Source: Candidatus Saccharicenans subterraneus (GTDB lineage: Bacteria; Acidobacteriota; Aminicenantia; Aminicenantales; Saccharicenantaceae). Taken from it: a stretch of DNA of 64,000 nt. The stretch is taken from positions 1-64,000 of the forward strand of contig QUAH01000005.1 in NCBI GenBank assembly GCA_003426165.1, read 5' to 3'. The translations under genes were made by a program, and so were the position numbers. The notes below the pieces were generated by a model that saw only the letters and a list, made by a program, of their open reading frames with translations, was not told the origin of the DNA and did not search any database. Positions within the stretch are counted from its first letter, which is position 1. Each line of letters starts with the position of its first letter. Shown here in pieces: positions 1-8,560 of the stretch.

Positions 1-117
1 CGCTTTTTCAAGTACCAACCTGATAAATCTCCCCGCTTCCTCCACCCCAATCCCTATGGCCGGACTACCACCGCGCCGCTTCCAAACAGACCCATTAGAC
101 TGGATACCATGTCTTGA
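1..117 (+). CDS. 3' end of an unidentified protein (partial)
   Basis: Frame 1 is open from the first base to a TGA at 115-117 and would encode a 38-residue tail rich in Pro, Arg and Thr (it includes LHPNPYGRTTTAPLPNR). Third-position base use resembles the coding DNA that follows, and the acnB promoter begins about 20 bases after the stop, as expected at a gene boundary. I do not recognise the family. A second forward frame is also open here to about base 145, so the frame choice is uncertain. Confidence 0.3.
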   Translation, partial: RFFKYQPDKSPRFLHPNPYGRTTTAPLPNRPIRLDTMS

Positions 118-135
118 CCGGAATGAATATTTCTT

Positions 136-164
136 TTGACAAAAAAACTGATTCTTTTTAAGAT
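136..164 (+). promoter_or_regulatory. sigma-70-type promoter of acnB
   Basis: A perfect -35 TTGACA at 136-141 is followed, after 17 bases, by TAAGAT at 159-164 (four of six matches to TATAAT). Transcription would start near 171, giving a leader of about 45 bases to the acnB ATG at 216, with an AAAGGAG ribosome site at 202-208. Confidence 0.7.
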
Positions 165-215
165 ATTAGCCTGTAATTTTCACTTCGACCAATCGAAATT
201 TAAAGGAGTTTAGCC

Positions 216-2756
216 ATGCTGGAAAGCTATTATCAAAAAGCCCAGGAAAGGGAAAAACAGGGAATTCCACCCTTGCCATTGACAGCTGAAGAAGCGAAGG
301 AACTCTGCCAGCTTCTGGAAAATCCTCCAGCCGGAAAAGAACAGGAGCTGCTGTATCTGCTGGAACAGCGGATTTCCCCCGGGGTTGACCCGGCGGCCAG
401 AGTCAAGGCAGACTGGCTGTCCCGGGTGGCTGCGGGCCAGAAAAAATCCCCCCTGGTCAGCCCGGAGAAAGCTATTTTCTTGATGGGCACGATGATCGGC
501 GGCTACAACGTGGAACCACTGGTGGCCATGCTGGAAAAGCCGGAGCTGGCCAAAGCGGCAGCCGACGCTCTTAAAAATATCATTCTTGTTTATGGTGCCT
601 ATGAAAAGGTCCTGAACCTGTCTAAAACCAATAAATATGCCCGGGAAGTCCTGGAATCCTGGGCCAGGGGAGAATGGTTTCTCTCCAGGCCGGAGCTGCC
701 AGAAGAAATAGAGCTTAAAGTTTATAAGGTGGACGGGGAAATAAACACCGATGATTTTTCGCCGGCCAAGTATGCCTGGAGCCGGCCGGATATTCCGCTT
801 CATGCCCTGAGCATGGGTGAAACCCGCTTTCCCGGCGGGCTGGAAACAATCAAGAAGTTTAGAGAGGAAGGCTATAAGGTGGCTTTCGTGGGCGATGTGG
901 TTGGTACCGGTTCCTCCCGAAAGTCAGCCTGCAATTCTCTCATGTGGCATATTGGCGATGACATTCCCTTCGTTCCCAACAAGAGGCGGGGTGGCCTGGT
1001 CATCGGCGGCCTGATTGCCCCGATTTTCTTCAATACCACCGAAGATTCGGGCGGGCTGCCCATCCAGGCCGATGTCAGCCGGCTTAAAACGGGTGACATA
1101 ATAAGGATTAAAACCAGGGAAGGGGTTATAGTCAGCCAAAGCGGCGAGGTGCTGGCCCGGTTTGACTGGAAACCCGTAACCATTAAGGATGAATTCCGGG
1201 CCAGCGGTCGTCTTAACCTGATAATCGGCCGGCAGCTGACGGCCAAGGCCAGGAAGGACCTGGGCTGGCCCGAGGCTGACTTTTTCGTTCAGGTCCAGAA
1301 CCCAGTGCCGAAACCCGGACAGGGCTATACCCAGGCCCAGAAAATTGTCGGCCGGGCCTGCGGGCTTCCCGGGGTTCTTCCCGGGACTTCCTGTGAGCCC
1401 AGGATGACCACGGTTGGTTCCCAGGACACCACCGGACCGATGACCGCCGACGAGCTCACCGAGCTGGCCTGCCTGGAATTTCAGACTGAACTTTTCATGC
1501 AGTCTTTCTGCCACACGGCGGCCTACCCCAAGCCAACCGATGTCAGGATGCACCGCAACCTCTCCGCCTTTGTGGTTGAAAGAAAGGGAGTGGCTCTTAA
1601 ACCGGGTGACGGCGTCATACATTCCTGGCTGAACCGGTTAATTCTGCCCGATACCGTGGGCACCGGTGGCGATTCCCACACCCGGTTCCCGGTCGGCATC
1701 AGCTTTCCAGCGGGTTCAGGACTGGTGGCCTTTGCCGGGGCCCTGGGCTTCATGCCCCTGGATATGCCGGAGTCGGTGCTGGTCAGGTTTTCCGGGCAGT
1801 TGAACCCGGGATTGACCCTGAGGGACGTGGTCAATGCCATCCCTTATTTCGCCATCAAGCAGGGGCTGCTGACCGTGGCCAAGAAAGGAAAGAAAAATGT
1901 TTTTAATGGCCGCATACTGGAAATGGAAGGCCTGGACAACCTGACGGTGGAGCAGGCCTATGAACTGACCGATGCTTCGGCCGAAAGATCGGCTGCGGCC
2001 GCCGTTATCGCCCTCAAGGAAGAACAGGTTGTGGAATATATCAAGAGTAATATTGCCCTGATGAAAAAGATGATCGAGGCCGGCTACCGGGATGCCGGCA
2101 CCCTGGAGCGGCGGATCAGGGCCTGCGAAGACTGGCTGAAAGATCCAGTCCTTCTTAAAAGGGATGCCGGTGCGGAATATGCAGCGGTCATCGAAATTGA
2201 CCTGGGTGAGATTAAAGAGCCCATTCTGGCCTGTCCCAACGACCCCGACGATGTTAAACTGCTCAGCGAAGTGGCTGGAGACAGGATTGATGAAGTCTTT
2301 ATCGGTTCCTGCATGACCAACATCGGCCACTTCAGGGCGGCAGCCAAGATATTTGAAAAAGCCTGTTATCCGACCACCCGCATCTGGCTGACCCCGCCAA
2401 CCCGCATGGATTACACCCAGCTGATGAAAGAAGGACTGTTCGCTGCCTTCTCTCAGGTAGGAGCCAGGGTCGAGATCCCGGGTTGTTCCCTGTGCATGGG
2501 CAACCAGGCCCGGGTCAGACCAGGAACAACTGTCATTTCCACCTCGACCAGGAATTTCGATAACCGGATGGGGGATAACGCCCGGGTCTACCTGGGTTCG
2601 GCCGAGCTGGCTGCCGTGGCCGCCATAGAAGGACAGCTGCCGCCGGCTGAAAAATACTTTCAGGTAATGAACGAAAAGATAATTCCGTTCTCAGAACAGA
2701 TTTACCGGTACCTGGAATTTCACCGGATGCCGGATTTCAGTCTGAGCTATATCTGA
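216..2756 (+). CDS. acnB: aconitate hydratase B (AcnB-type)
   Basis: Interconverts citrate and isocitrate in the TCA cycle; AcnB enzymes also hydrate 2-methyl-cis-aconitate in the methylcitrate cycle. The 846-residue length and domain order are those of AcnB rather than AcnA: an N-terminal HEAT-like domain (about 1-160, starting MLESYYQKAQERE), the swivel domain next (NTDDFSPA; GTGSSRKSA near residue 230), then the Fe-S catalytic domains. The 4Fe-4S ligands are visible as C699 (FIGSCMTNIGH) and C757/C760 (GCSLCMGN), matching the spacing in E. coli AcnB. The ATG has an AAAGGAG site eight bases upstream. An SDR gene follows after 14 bases and is probably co-transcribed. No sequence oddity was seen; the family call is firm. 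Confidence 0.96.
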   Translation: MLESYYQKAQEREKQGIPPLPLTAEEAKELCQLLENPPAGKEQELLYLLEQRISPGVDPAARVKADWLSRVAAGQKKSPLVSPEKAIFLMGTMIGGYNVEPLVAMLEKPELAKAAADALKNIILVYGAYEKVLNLSKTNKYAREVLESWARGEWFLSRPELPEEIELKVYKVDGEINTDDFSPAKYAWSRPDIPLHALSMGETRFPGGLETIKKFREEGYKVAFVGDVVGTGSSRKSACNSLMWHIGDDIPFVPNKRRGGLVIGGLIAPIFFNTTEDSGGLPIQADVSRLKTGDIIRIKTREGVIVSQSGEVLARFDWKPVTIKDEFRASGRLNLIIGRQLTAKARKDLGWPEADFFVQVQNPVPKPGQGYTQAQKIVGRACGLPGVLPGTSCEPRMTTVGSQDTTGPMTADELTELACLEFQTELFMQSFCHTAAYPKPTDVRMHRNLSAFVVERKGVALKPGDGVIHSWLNRLILPDTVGTGGDSHTRFPVGISFPAGSGLVAFAGALGFMPLDMPESVLVRFSGQLNPGLTLRDVVNAIPYFAIKQGLLTVAKKGKKNVFNGRILEMEGLDNLTVEQAYELTDASAERSAAAAVIALKEEQVVEYIKSNIALMKKMIEAGYRDAGTLERRIRACEDWLKDPVLLKRDAGAEYAAVIEIDLGEIKEPILACPNDPDDVKLLSEVAGDRIDEVFIGSCMTNIGHFRAAAKIFEKACYPTTRIWLTPPTRMDYTQLMKEGLFAAFSQVGARVEIPGCSLCMGNQARVRPGTTVISTSTRNFDNRMGDNARVYLGSAELAAVAAIEGQLPPAEKYFQVMNEKIIPFSEQIYRYLEFHRMPDFSLSYI

Positions 2757-2770
2757 AAAGGACCCAAATT

Positions 2771-3532
2771 ATGATCAGACTTGACGGGAAAAAAGCCTTA
2801 ATTACCGGTGGTTCGAGGGGAATAGGTCGGGCCACCGCCCTCCTGCTGGCTGAAGCCGGGGCTGATGTGGCCATCCATTATCAGAAAAATGCCCGGGCTG
2901 CCGGAGAGGTAAAAAGATTGATAGAGGAAAAAGGCCGGGAGGCCCTGCTCTGCCAGGCCGAAATTTCCAACCGACTTGAAGTAGAAAAGATGGTGAGGGC
3001 GATAGGGGAGCACTGGGGCCGTCTTGATATCCTGGTGAATAACGCCGGCATCTGGACCTACGGGGAAATGGGTAATATGCCCGAAGAAGTCTGGCGGGAA
3101 ACCATGGCCGTCAATCTGGACGGGGTTTTCTATGTCACCAACGCCGTTGTGCCCTGGATGAAGAAAAACAAGCAGGGCTGGATAGTCAACGTGGCTTCGA
3201 CCGCGGCGGTCAGGGGAGAAGCCTTGCATTCTCATTATGCGGCCAGCAAAGGTGCCATGCTGGCCCTGACCAAGTCCCTGGCCGTGGAACTGGCTCCTTA
3301 TAACATCAGGGTCAACTGCGTGGCTCCGGGCTGGGTTGATACCGATATGTGCACCGAGGTCTTTGCCGATCCTGAATTCAGGGAGAAGGTCAGGCAGTCA
3401 ATACCTCTTAAAAGAATACCGCCGCCTGAAGACATAGCCGGCCCCATCCTGTTCCTGGTTTCGGACCTGGCCCTTCATATAACAGGGGAAATCCTGAATG
3501 TTAACGGGGGGTCTGTCCTCTGCGGGGGCTAA
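2771..3532 (+). CDS. short-chain dehydrogenase/reductase (FabG-like SDR)
   Basis: A 253-residue NAD(P)-dependent oxidoreductase of the classical SDR family. The Rossmann glycine motif TGGSRGIG is at residues 12-19, NNAG at 90-93, and the catalytic triad is S143, Y156 and K160 (YAASK). The length and the C-terminal NVNGG are typical of 3-oxoacyl-ACP reductase-like SDRs. The gene lies 14 bases after acnB without a promoter of its own, so it is probably in the same transcript. The actual substrate cannot be read from the sequence: the FabG resemblance is generic, and a single SDR outside a fatty-acid cluster may act on a sugar or hydroxy acid instead. Confidence 0.9.
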   Translation: MIRLDGKKALITGGSRGIGRATALLLAEAGADVAIHYQKNARAAGEVKRLIEEKGREALLCQAEISNRLEVEKMVRAIGEHWGRLDILVNNAGIWTYGEMGNMPEEVWRETMAVNLDGVFYVTNAVVPWMKKNKQGWIVNVASTAAVRGEALHSHYAASKGAMLALTKSLAVELAPYNIRVNCVAPGWVDTDMCTEVFADPEFREKVRQSIPLKRIPPPEDIAGPILFLVSDLALHITGEILNVNGGSVLCGG

Positions 3533-3539
3533 AAATTGT

Positions 3540-3568
3540 TTGCCAAAATTCAATTTTTTTGATATTTT
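3540..3568 (+). promoter_or_regulatory. promoter of the EF-Tu-domain-II-like gene
   Basis: TTGCCA at 3540-3545 (five of six matches to the -35 consensus), a 17-base spacer, and TATTTT at 3563-3568. It lies in an AT-rich stretch directly after the SDR stop and 27 bases before the next ATG, which has an AGGAGGG ribosome site. Confidence 0.5.
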
Positions 3569-3595
3569 TTAGACAAATTTAAGAGGAGGGTAAAA

Positions 3596-3853
3596 ATGGA
3601 GGAGGTAGAGGTAGGCCGCATAACTCATTATTTTTCAAAGATTCAGGTCGGAGTGGCCAAGATCTCCGGAAGAGGACTCAAGATTGGCGATGTGGTGCAT
3701 ATCAAGGGTCACAGCACTGACTTCTTTCAGAAAATCGAGTCCATGCAGATTGAGCATAGACCGGTCGAGGAAGCCCGGGCCGGCGAAGAGGTTGCCTTTA
3801 AGGTTGACCTTCCGGTTCGGGAGCATGACGTGATTTTCAGGGTGATTGAATGA
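3596..3853 (+). CDS. small EF-Tu domain II-like protein
   Basis: An 85-residue protein consisting only of a translation-factor-type beta-barrel: it opens with VGRITHYFSKIQVGVAKI, continues with LKIGDVVHIKGHSTDF, and ends with a strand that reads like the end of domain II. This fold is known in EF-Tu/IF2 and in the C-terminus of U32 peptidases, and stand-alone short versions are annotated as translation elongation factor-like proteins. No GTPase domain is present or nearby. A strong ribosome site (AGGAGGG, five bases before the ATG) and a separate promoter suggest independent, possibly high expression. The function is unknown; binding to a tRNA, an RNA or a U32-type partner would be inference. 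Confidence 0.7.
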   Translation: MEEVEVGRITHYFSKIQVGVAKISGRGLKIGDVVHIKGHSTDFFQKIESMQIEHRPVEEARAGEEVAFKVDLPVREHDVIFRVIE

Positions 3854-3923
3854 GAGGTTGCTGACAAATTTTTTAAAGAGGTTGACAGAAAAGGTTACAA
3901 TATGCTAAAGAAAAGGGTTAGAA

Positions 3924-4814
3924 ATGCCTAAGAAATTTGTTTCAATAGTCATCGTTCCTAACTGGAAGACCAGTTTTCGCACCATAAATATCCCCCAGAA
4001 AGCAGTCCGGTTGATGATCGGGGCGGGTATCTCCTTTCTGGTCCTGTTTGTGTTTTTTCTGCTGGACTATTTCTCAATGACCATGACCAAGGCCCGCTAC
4101 CGGGAACTTCTCAAAGAAACGGCCGTCCAGAAAGAAACCATAGCCACCTATGAAAACACCATCTCCCAGATGAAAGAAACCATCAGCAATTTCGAAGAAT
4201 ATGCCCGCAAGATCAATGTCCTGGCCGGTTTACAATCTGCTGAAAACCTGAAGGGGGAACCAGGCCTGGGCGGCGGGGAAAAGGTTGATTTTAACCATGC
4301 ACCCCAGATAAAAAACGTGGAGCCTGGTGCCCTGCAGGCCATAAAACAGAGAGCCGATGCCGTCGAAAAGAACCTCAACTACATGCTTCATTTCTTTGAA
4401 AGCCAGACGGCGGTGCTGGCTACCACCCCCACCATCTGGCCAACGGTCGGCTGGGTTTCTTCCTCGTTCGGTCCCCGGATCGACCCCTTTACCGGCAGGA
4501 ATGCTTTTCATGCCGGGCTGGACATTGCCACCAACCTTAATAACCCGGTGGTGGCCACCGCCGACGGGGTGGTGGTCCAGGTCGGGTTCGATAAGTACAA
4601 GGGAAATTATGTTTCTATCAGCCACGGTAATGGCTTTTCCACCGAGTACTGGCACTTAACCAAGTATGCAGTCAGGTCCGGACAGAAAATAAACCGGGGC
4701 CAGGTCATAGGCTACGTGGGCAAGACCGGTAAAGCCCTAGGACCACATCTGCACTACGAAGTTCATCTGAACGGAAAACCGATCAATCCCATTCATTACA
4801 TCATCGAAGAATAG
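3924..4814 (+). CDS. M23 family (LytM-type) murein endopeptidase, membrane-anchored
   Basis: A 296-residue protein with a short cytoplasmic N-terminus, one membrane span at about 31-50, a periplasmic coiled-coil-like helix at about 55-100, and a C-terminal peptidase M23 domain at about 175-290. All zinc-site residues of active LytM enzymes are visible: H196 and D200 (HAGLD) and H275/H277 (GPHLHYEV). It is therefore predicted to cut peptidoglycan cross-links rather than to be a degenerate EnvC/NlpD-type activator. A TACAAT hexamer at 3896-3901 may be its -10 element, but I see no well-spaced -35. The gene is convergent with fmt. Confidence 0.88.
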   Translation: MPKKFVSIVIVPNWKTSFRTINIPQKAVRLMIGAGISFLVLFVFFLLDYFSMTMTKARYRELLKETAVQKETIATYENTISQMKETISNFEEYARKINVLAGLQSAENLKGEPGLGGGEKVDFNHAPQIKNVEPGALQAIKQRADAVEKNLNYMLHFFESQTAVLATTPTIWPTVGWVSSSFGPRIDPFTGRNAFHAGLDIATNLNNPVVATADGVVVQVGFDKYKGNYVSISHGNGFSTEYWHLTKYAVRSGQKINRGQVIGYVGKTGKALGPHLHYEVHLNGKPINPIHYIIEE

Positions 4815-4884
4815 CCTGAGATTTTCTGTCAATCTCTTGGGTCTAGTTGTCAGGAAAAAGTCACTGCTACTTTAAAAGAAATTG

Positions 4885-5817
4885 TCACCCCAGGATGGTA
4901 CCCACCCGGACCTTTCCGCCTAGAGAAAAAGAATAGGCAGACATTTCTTTTTTGCCTTCAGGTTTTACTTTCTCTATCAGGTAGAAAGTCTTCTGACCGC
5001 AGCAAACATAAATCCCCGACTTGTCCAGCTGGACCACTTCGCCCGGTCGGGCGGCTGGCATGAGTCCCTGGGTGAACTGGCCGGAAATGATTTCCAGTCG
5101 CTGGCCGTTAAGGAAGGTAAAGGCTCCGGGCCAGCCATAAAAGGCCCGGACCTTGCGGTCGATAACCTCGGCCGGCTCCTGCCAGTCTATCCGGCCCTGG
5201 TCCTTGGCCAGTTTCGGGGCATAGCTGGCCAGAGAATGGTCCTGCTCTTTCAGCTGGATCTTTTCTATTTTTTCCAAAGTCCTTATCAGAAGCTGGGCCC
5301 CGATATGAGACATTCGGGTTTCAAGTTCGTGGGCATTCTCCCTGGGGAGAATTGGAACCACTTCCTGGGCCAAAATCGGGCCCTCGTCCATTTTTTCGGT
5401 TAATTGAAAGATGGTGACGCCGGTAAATCTTTCCCCGTTAAGTATGGCCCATTGAACCGGGGCCGCTCCTCGATATTTGGGTAGCAGAGAGAAATGGATA
5501 TTTAGTGATTTGAAGGGAGGCAGGTAGATAATTGAAGCCGGAATTATCTGACCATAGGCCACGACTATGTTTATATCGGGATTGGCTTCTCTTATGGCTT
5601 CCAGAACTTTTTCATCTTGCCGTATTTTTATGGGTTGAAGAAAGGGGAGACCGTGGTCCTGGGCAAAAACCTTGACGGCCGGAGGGGTCAACTTCTTTCC
5701 CCGGCCGGCGGGTTTGTCAGGCTGGGTGATTATCAGCTTGATTTCATGTCCTGCAGCTAACAGCCCATTTAAGGTTGGAAGGGCGGTGGGGGGACTGCCA
5801 AAAAAGACAACCCTCAT
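4885..5817 (-). CDS. fmt: methionyl-tRNA formyltransferase
   Basis: Formylates initiator Met-tRNA using 10-formyltetrahydrofolate. The 310-residue length is standard. The N-terminal Rossmann formyltransferase domain carries the catalytic triad N106, H108 and D144 (SLNIHFSLLP and EKMDEG), at the same numbers as E. coli Fmt, and the C-terminal OB-fold domain follows from about 205. Its ATG overlaps the def stop by one base (TGATG on the minus strand), the classic def-fmt translational coupling. Confidence 0.96.
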   Translation of the reverse strand: MRVVFFGSPPTALPTLNGLLAAGHEIKLIITQPDKPAGRGKKLTPPAVKVFAQDHGLPFLQPIKIRQDEKVLEAIREANPDINIVVAYGQIIPASIIYLPPFKSLNIHFSLLPKYRGAAPVQWAILNGERFTGVTIFQLTEKMDEGPILAQEVVPILPRENAHELETRMSHIGAQLLIRTLEKIEKIQLKEQDHSLASYAPKLAKDQGRIDWQEPAEVIDRKVRAFYGWPGAFTFLNGQRLEIISGQFTQGLMPAARPGEVVQLDKSGIYVCCGQKTFYLIEKVKPEGKKEMSAYSFSLGGKVRVGTILG

Positions 5818-6323
5818 CAGTTCTTATCCAGTTCCTTTTTAAGGCGACCGCGGATCAGCCGTCTTTTCAAAGGAGAAAGACGGTCCACAAACAGCTTGCC
5901 GTCCAGGTGATCTATCTCGTGACAGAATACCCGGGCCAGAAGGTCGCTGGCTTCCAGCTTGATCTCCCGACCATCCAGGTCATTTCCTCGCAGCAGTATT
6001 CTTGATGGTCGAACAACTTTTTCGTATATTCCTGGCACCGAAAGACAGCCCTCTTCCCCGACCTGTTCGCCTTCAGCCTCGATTATTTCGGGGTTGACCA
6101 TGATTATCAGATCGTTCTGGTTCTCTCCGACCGACAGGTCGACGGTGATCAACCTCAGGCTGACATTGACCTGAGGCGCGGCCAGACCTATCCCGGGGGC
6201 ATGGTGCATGGTTTCCACCATGTTCCGGGCCAGTTCCACGATTTCCTGGTTGATATTCTCAACCGGCAGAGCCCGCCTGGCCAGGGTGGGATGTCCGATG
6301 GTTATGATTTCGAGCAGGGCCAT
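5817..6323 (-). CDS. def: peptide deformylase
   Basis: Removes the N-formyl group from nascent proteins. The 168-residue protein carries all three family motifs: GIGLAAPQ (44-51), EGCLS (91-95) and HEIDH (135-139); the metal ligands are C93, H135 and H139 and the catalytic residue is E136. The start is the ATG at 6323, which has no Shine-Dalgarno sequence and sits about seven bases downstream of a well-formed -10 element, so the mRNA may be leaderless. fmt follows with a one-base overlap. The OPT gene upstream ends 57 bases away. Confidence 0.96.
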   Translation of the reverse strand: MALLEIITIGHPTLARRALPVENINQEIVELARNMVETMHHAPGIGLAAPQVNVSLRLITVDLSVGENQNDLIIMVNPEIIEAEGEQVGEEGCLSVPGIYEKVVRPSRILLRGNDLDGREIKLEASDLLARVFCHEIDHLDGKLFVDRLSPLKRRLIRGRLKKELDKN

Positions 6324-6329
6324 AGACCT

Positions 6330-6358
6330 ATTTTAGACCAGCCCGGCCGTCCAGACAA
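6330..6358 (-). promoter_or_regulatory. promoter of def-fmt, start-site proximal
   Basis: On the minus strand TTGTCT (6353-6358), a 17-base spacer and TAAAAT (6330-6335). Only six bases separate the -10 element from the def ATG at 6323, so transcription should begin at or next to the start codon. No ribosome site is present. Confidence 0.55.
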
Positions 6359-6380
6359 CTGCCGTCGATAAAAATCAATC

Positions 6381-8405
6381 TCAGATAACGGCCGACGGTG
6401 GCGGCGGCTCGTCTGGAGCTCCGGCATTTTTAAGAGGAACGGCTATTAAATAGAATCCGATCAGGACCAGCACGGCCAATCCGCCCAGGTAAGTCGGGTT
6501 CTTGAAGATGACCGGGATGTCTCTGCTGATTACATTCTGCAGGAAAAAGAACTTCCAGGCAGCCCGGATAAGACCGGTCAGGGCCTCTCCGGCAATCAGT
6601 CCGGCGGCCAAGAGGATGCCGACATTTTCCACCCGGGCTTTCTGGGCCGGGTTGAGCTGTCTTCTGGTTATCATCCGGTCAAGGATTCCTTTAATCATTC
6701 CGCCCATAAAGATGGCAAAGGTGGTCTCCAGAGGGAGATACATGCCGACGGCTACCAGCATGGGGGAGCGCACCTGAACCAGGATCAGGGCAAAGCCCAT
6801 CAGCATGCCGACGATAACCAGCGGCCAGGCCATTTCGCCCCCGACTATTCCCTGAGATATGGCCGCCATCAAGCCGGCCTGGGGAGCGGGCAGGTCTTTA
6901 CTGCCAAAGGTAAAGGCGCCGTGCAGGATCATCAGGGGGAAATAAAGGAGCAGTGAAGCCAGCAGGACGCCAAAGATGTCACCCACCTGCATTTTCCAGG
7001 GAGTTCCACCCAGAATGTGGCCCACTTTGAGGTCTTGAAGCATTTCTCCGGCCACGGCCGAGGAAACACAAACCACCGAGGCCACACCCAGCACGGCCAC
7101 CACTCCGCTGGTCCCCCTGGCCCCGATCAGGACCATCAGCAACCCGGCGATAATTAGAGTGGACAGGGTCAGGCCGGAGATGGGGTTATTGGAAGAACCT
7201 ATGGTTCCGACCAGATTGCCGGAAACCGCGGCAAAGAAAAAGCCGGCCAGGGCCATGACCACGGCGGCCAGTATGGCCGGTGGGTAGCTACCGGCGAAGA
7301 TTCTGTAAACAAAGACCATCAGAATCACAGTTACCGCCATCAGGAAAAGAACCAGACGGCTATTCAGGTCTTTTTCTATTCTGGAAGTTATCTCAGTTTT
7401 CTCGGCGGCTTTCTTGACATCGCCGATAGACCGTTTTATACCGGCTCCCAGGTTTTTCCTCATGCGGAAAAGGGTATAGCCGGCACCAACCAGCATTCCG
7501 CCCACGGCAATCGGCCTGATGATGAATTTCCAGACGTTGGTCACCAGTTCCGGCCAGGCCACGTCGCTCATGGCCACCCCGGGTCCATAGAACTGGGTTA
7601 CCAGGTGAGGTCCGAGGAAGTACATCAGAAGCGGGGCAAACAGACCCCAGGCCAGAACGCCTCCGGCAAAGTTCAGCGAGGCCAGACGGGGCCCGATGAT
7701 ATAACCGACTCCGATATAAGCCGGAAAGATCCCGGGACCGGAAACGCTGACCAGGCCGCCGGTCCCGATGGTCTCGGCCTCCTTGGTGGCCCCGAGCCGG
7801 ACGAAGCTGGAGCCGATTTTGCCCAGCTTGATTATGAATTCTTTGGAGGCGGCGAAGAGTTGAACCACACCCAGGGCGTACAGCAGGGCCCCTACTCCCA
7901 TAGCCTGAAAGAGGAACTTGGCTCCAGCACTGCCTTTCTGCCCGGCCTTGTGGATTTCGGCCGCAGCCACCGATTCAGGAAAGGGAAGCTCCGAGTCGGT
8001 TACCATGATCCTTCGGAGGAAGGTGACGAATAGAATACCCAGCAGGCCGCCGACAAACATCAGGGCCGTGGATTTAATGTAAGCATCCACCGTGTTGAAT
8101 TTCAGCCAGGCCCCGGTTATCAGGAAGGCCGGGATGGTGAAGATAGCCCCGGCGGCCACCGACTCGCCGATTGAGCCGACCGTCCTGGCTATGTTTTCTT
8201 CCAGGATGGAGCCGCGCATGATCTTCAGCAGGGCCATACCTATGACCGCGGCCGGATAGGTGGCGGCTATGGTCATGCCAGCCCTCAGCCCGAGATAGGC
8301 ATTGGCCGCGCCAAGGATGACGGTCATGATAAGACCTAGGATAACCGCTCTCAGGGTGAATTCTTTCATGTCTGTTTTTTCAGGAACGTAAGGCTTATAA
8401 TCCAT
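6381..8405 (-). CDS. OPT family oligopeptide transporter
   Basis: A 674-residue polytopic inner-membrane protein of the oligopeptide transporter (OPT/YSL) family, which imports short peptides or metal chelates by proton coupling. Long hydrophobic segments run through the whole sequence; family-like stretches include FTLRAVILGLIMTVILGAAN and YLGLRAGMTIAATYPAAVIG near the N-terminus and the glycine-rich SGNLVGTIGSSNNPISGLTL in the middle. The frame stays open a further 28 codons upstream, but the ATG at 8405 is preferred: it has a GGAGAG site directly upstream and lies just inside a predicted promoter. The neighbours def and fmt are functionally unrelated. The substrate (peptide or siderophore/metal complex) cannot be decided. 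Confidence 0.9.
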   Translation of the reverse strand: MDYKPYVPEKTDMKEFTLRAVILGLIMTVILGAANAYLGLRAGMTIAATYPAAVIGMALLKIMRGSILEENIARTVGSIGESVAAGAIFTIPAFLITGAWLKFNTVDAYIKSTALMFVGGLLGILFVTFLRRIMVTDSELPFPESVAAAEIHKAGQKGSAGAKFLFQAMGVGALLYALGVVQLFAASKEFIIKLGKIGSSFVRLGATKEAETIGTGGLVSVSGPGIFPAYIGVGYIIGPRLASLNFAGGVLAWGLFAPLLMYFLGPHLVTQFYGPGVAMSDVAWPELVTNVWKFIIRPIAVGGMLVGAGYTLFRMRKNLGAGIKRSIGDVKKAAEKTEITSRIEKDLNSRLVLFLMAVTVILMVFVYRIFAGSYPPAILAAVVMALAGFFFAAVSGNLVGTIGSSNNPISGLTLSTLIIAGLLMVLIGARGTSGVVAVLGVASVVCVSSAVAGEMLQDLKVGHILGGTPWKMQVGDIFGVLLASLLLYFPLMILHGAFTFGSKDLPAPQAGLMAAISQGIVGGEMAWPLVIVGMLMGFALILVQVRSPMLVAVGMYLPLETTFAIFMGGMIKGILDRMITRRQLNPAQKARVENVGILLAAGLIAGEALTGLIRAAWKFFFLQNVISRDIPVIFKNPTYLGGLAVLVLIGFYLIAVPLKNAGAPDEPPPPSAVI

Positions 8406-8434
8406 CTGGCTCTCCTTTCCTGTTTTTTTCTTAA

Positions 8435-8464
8435 TGTATATTAAAAAACTGAAGGTTAAGTCAA
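8435..8464 (-). promoter_or_regulatory. promoter of the OPT transporter gene
   Basis: On the minus strand TTGACT (8459-8464, five of six matches), an 18-base spacer, and TATACA (8435-8440). The distance to the chosen ATG at 8405 leaves room for a leader of about 23 bases with its GGAGAG site. It supports the downstream start over the longer open frame, whose first codon would lie upstream of this promoter. Confidence 0.5.
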
Positions 8465-8497
8465 GACAATTTTTGACATTAAAGGGCAATTTACCAT

Positions 8498-8525
8498 TTG
8501 CCAGTAGTGGTTTTTTATGTTAAAT
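8498..8525 (+). promoter_or_regulatory. candidate promoter of the mreB operon
   Basis: TTGCCA (8498-8503, five of six matches), a 16-base spacer and TTAAAT (8520-8525), 35 bases before the mreB ATG. A perfect TTGACA also occurs at 8473-8478 but has no convincing -10 at the right distance. Confidence 0.4.
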
Positions 8526-8560
8526 AATCATATGAAAGACCGAGGAAAGAAAGGACTGCC

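Noticed and set aside
3882-3887. TTGACA before the M23 gene paired with TACAAT at 3896
   Set aside because: The spacer is only eight bases, too short for sigma-70 recognition.
4815-4884. GAGATT/AATCTC hairpin between the M23 and fmt genes as a terminator
   Set aside because: Only six AT-rich pairs and no T-run on either strand.
8473-8478. Perfect TTGACA upstream of mreB as the operon promoter
   Set aside because: No acceptable -10 at 15-19 bases; TTGCCA at 8498 with TTAAAT fits better.
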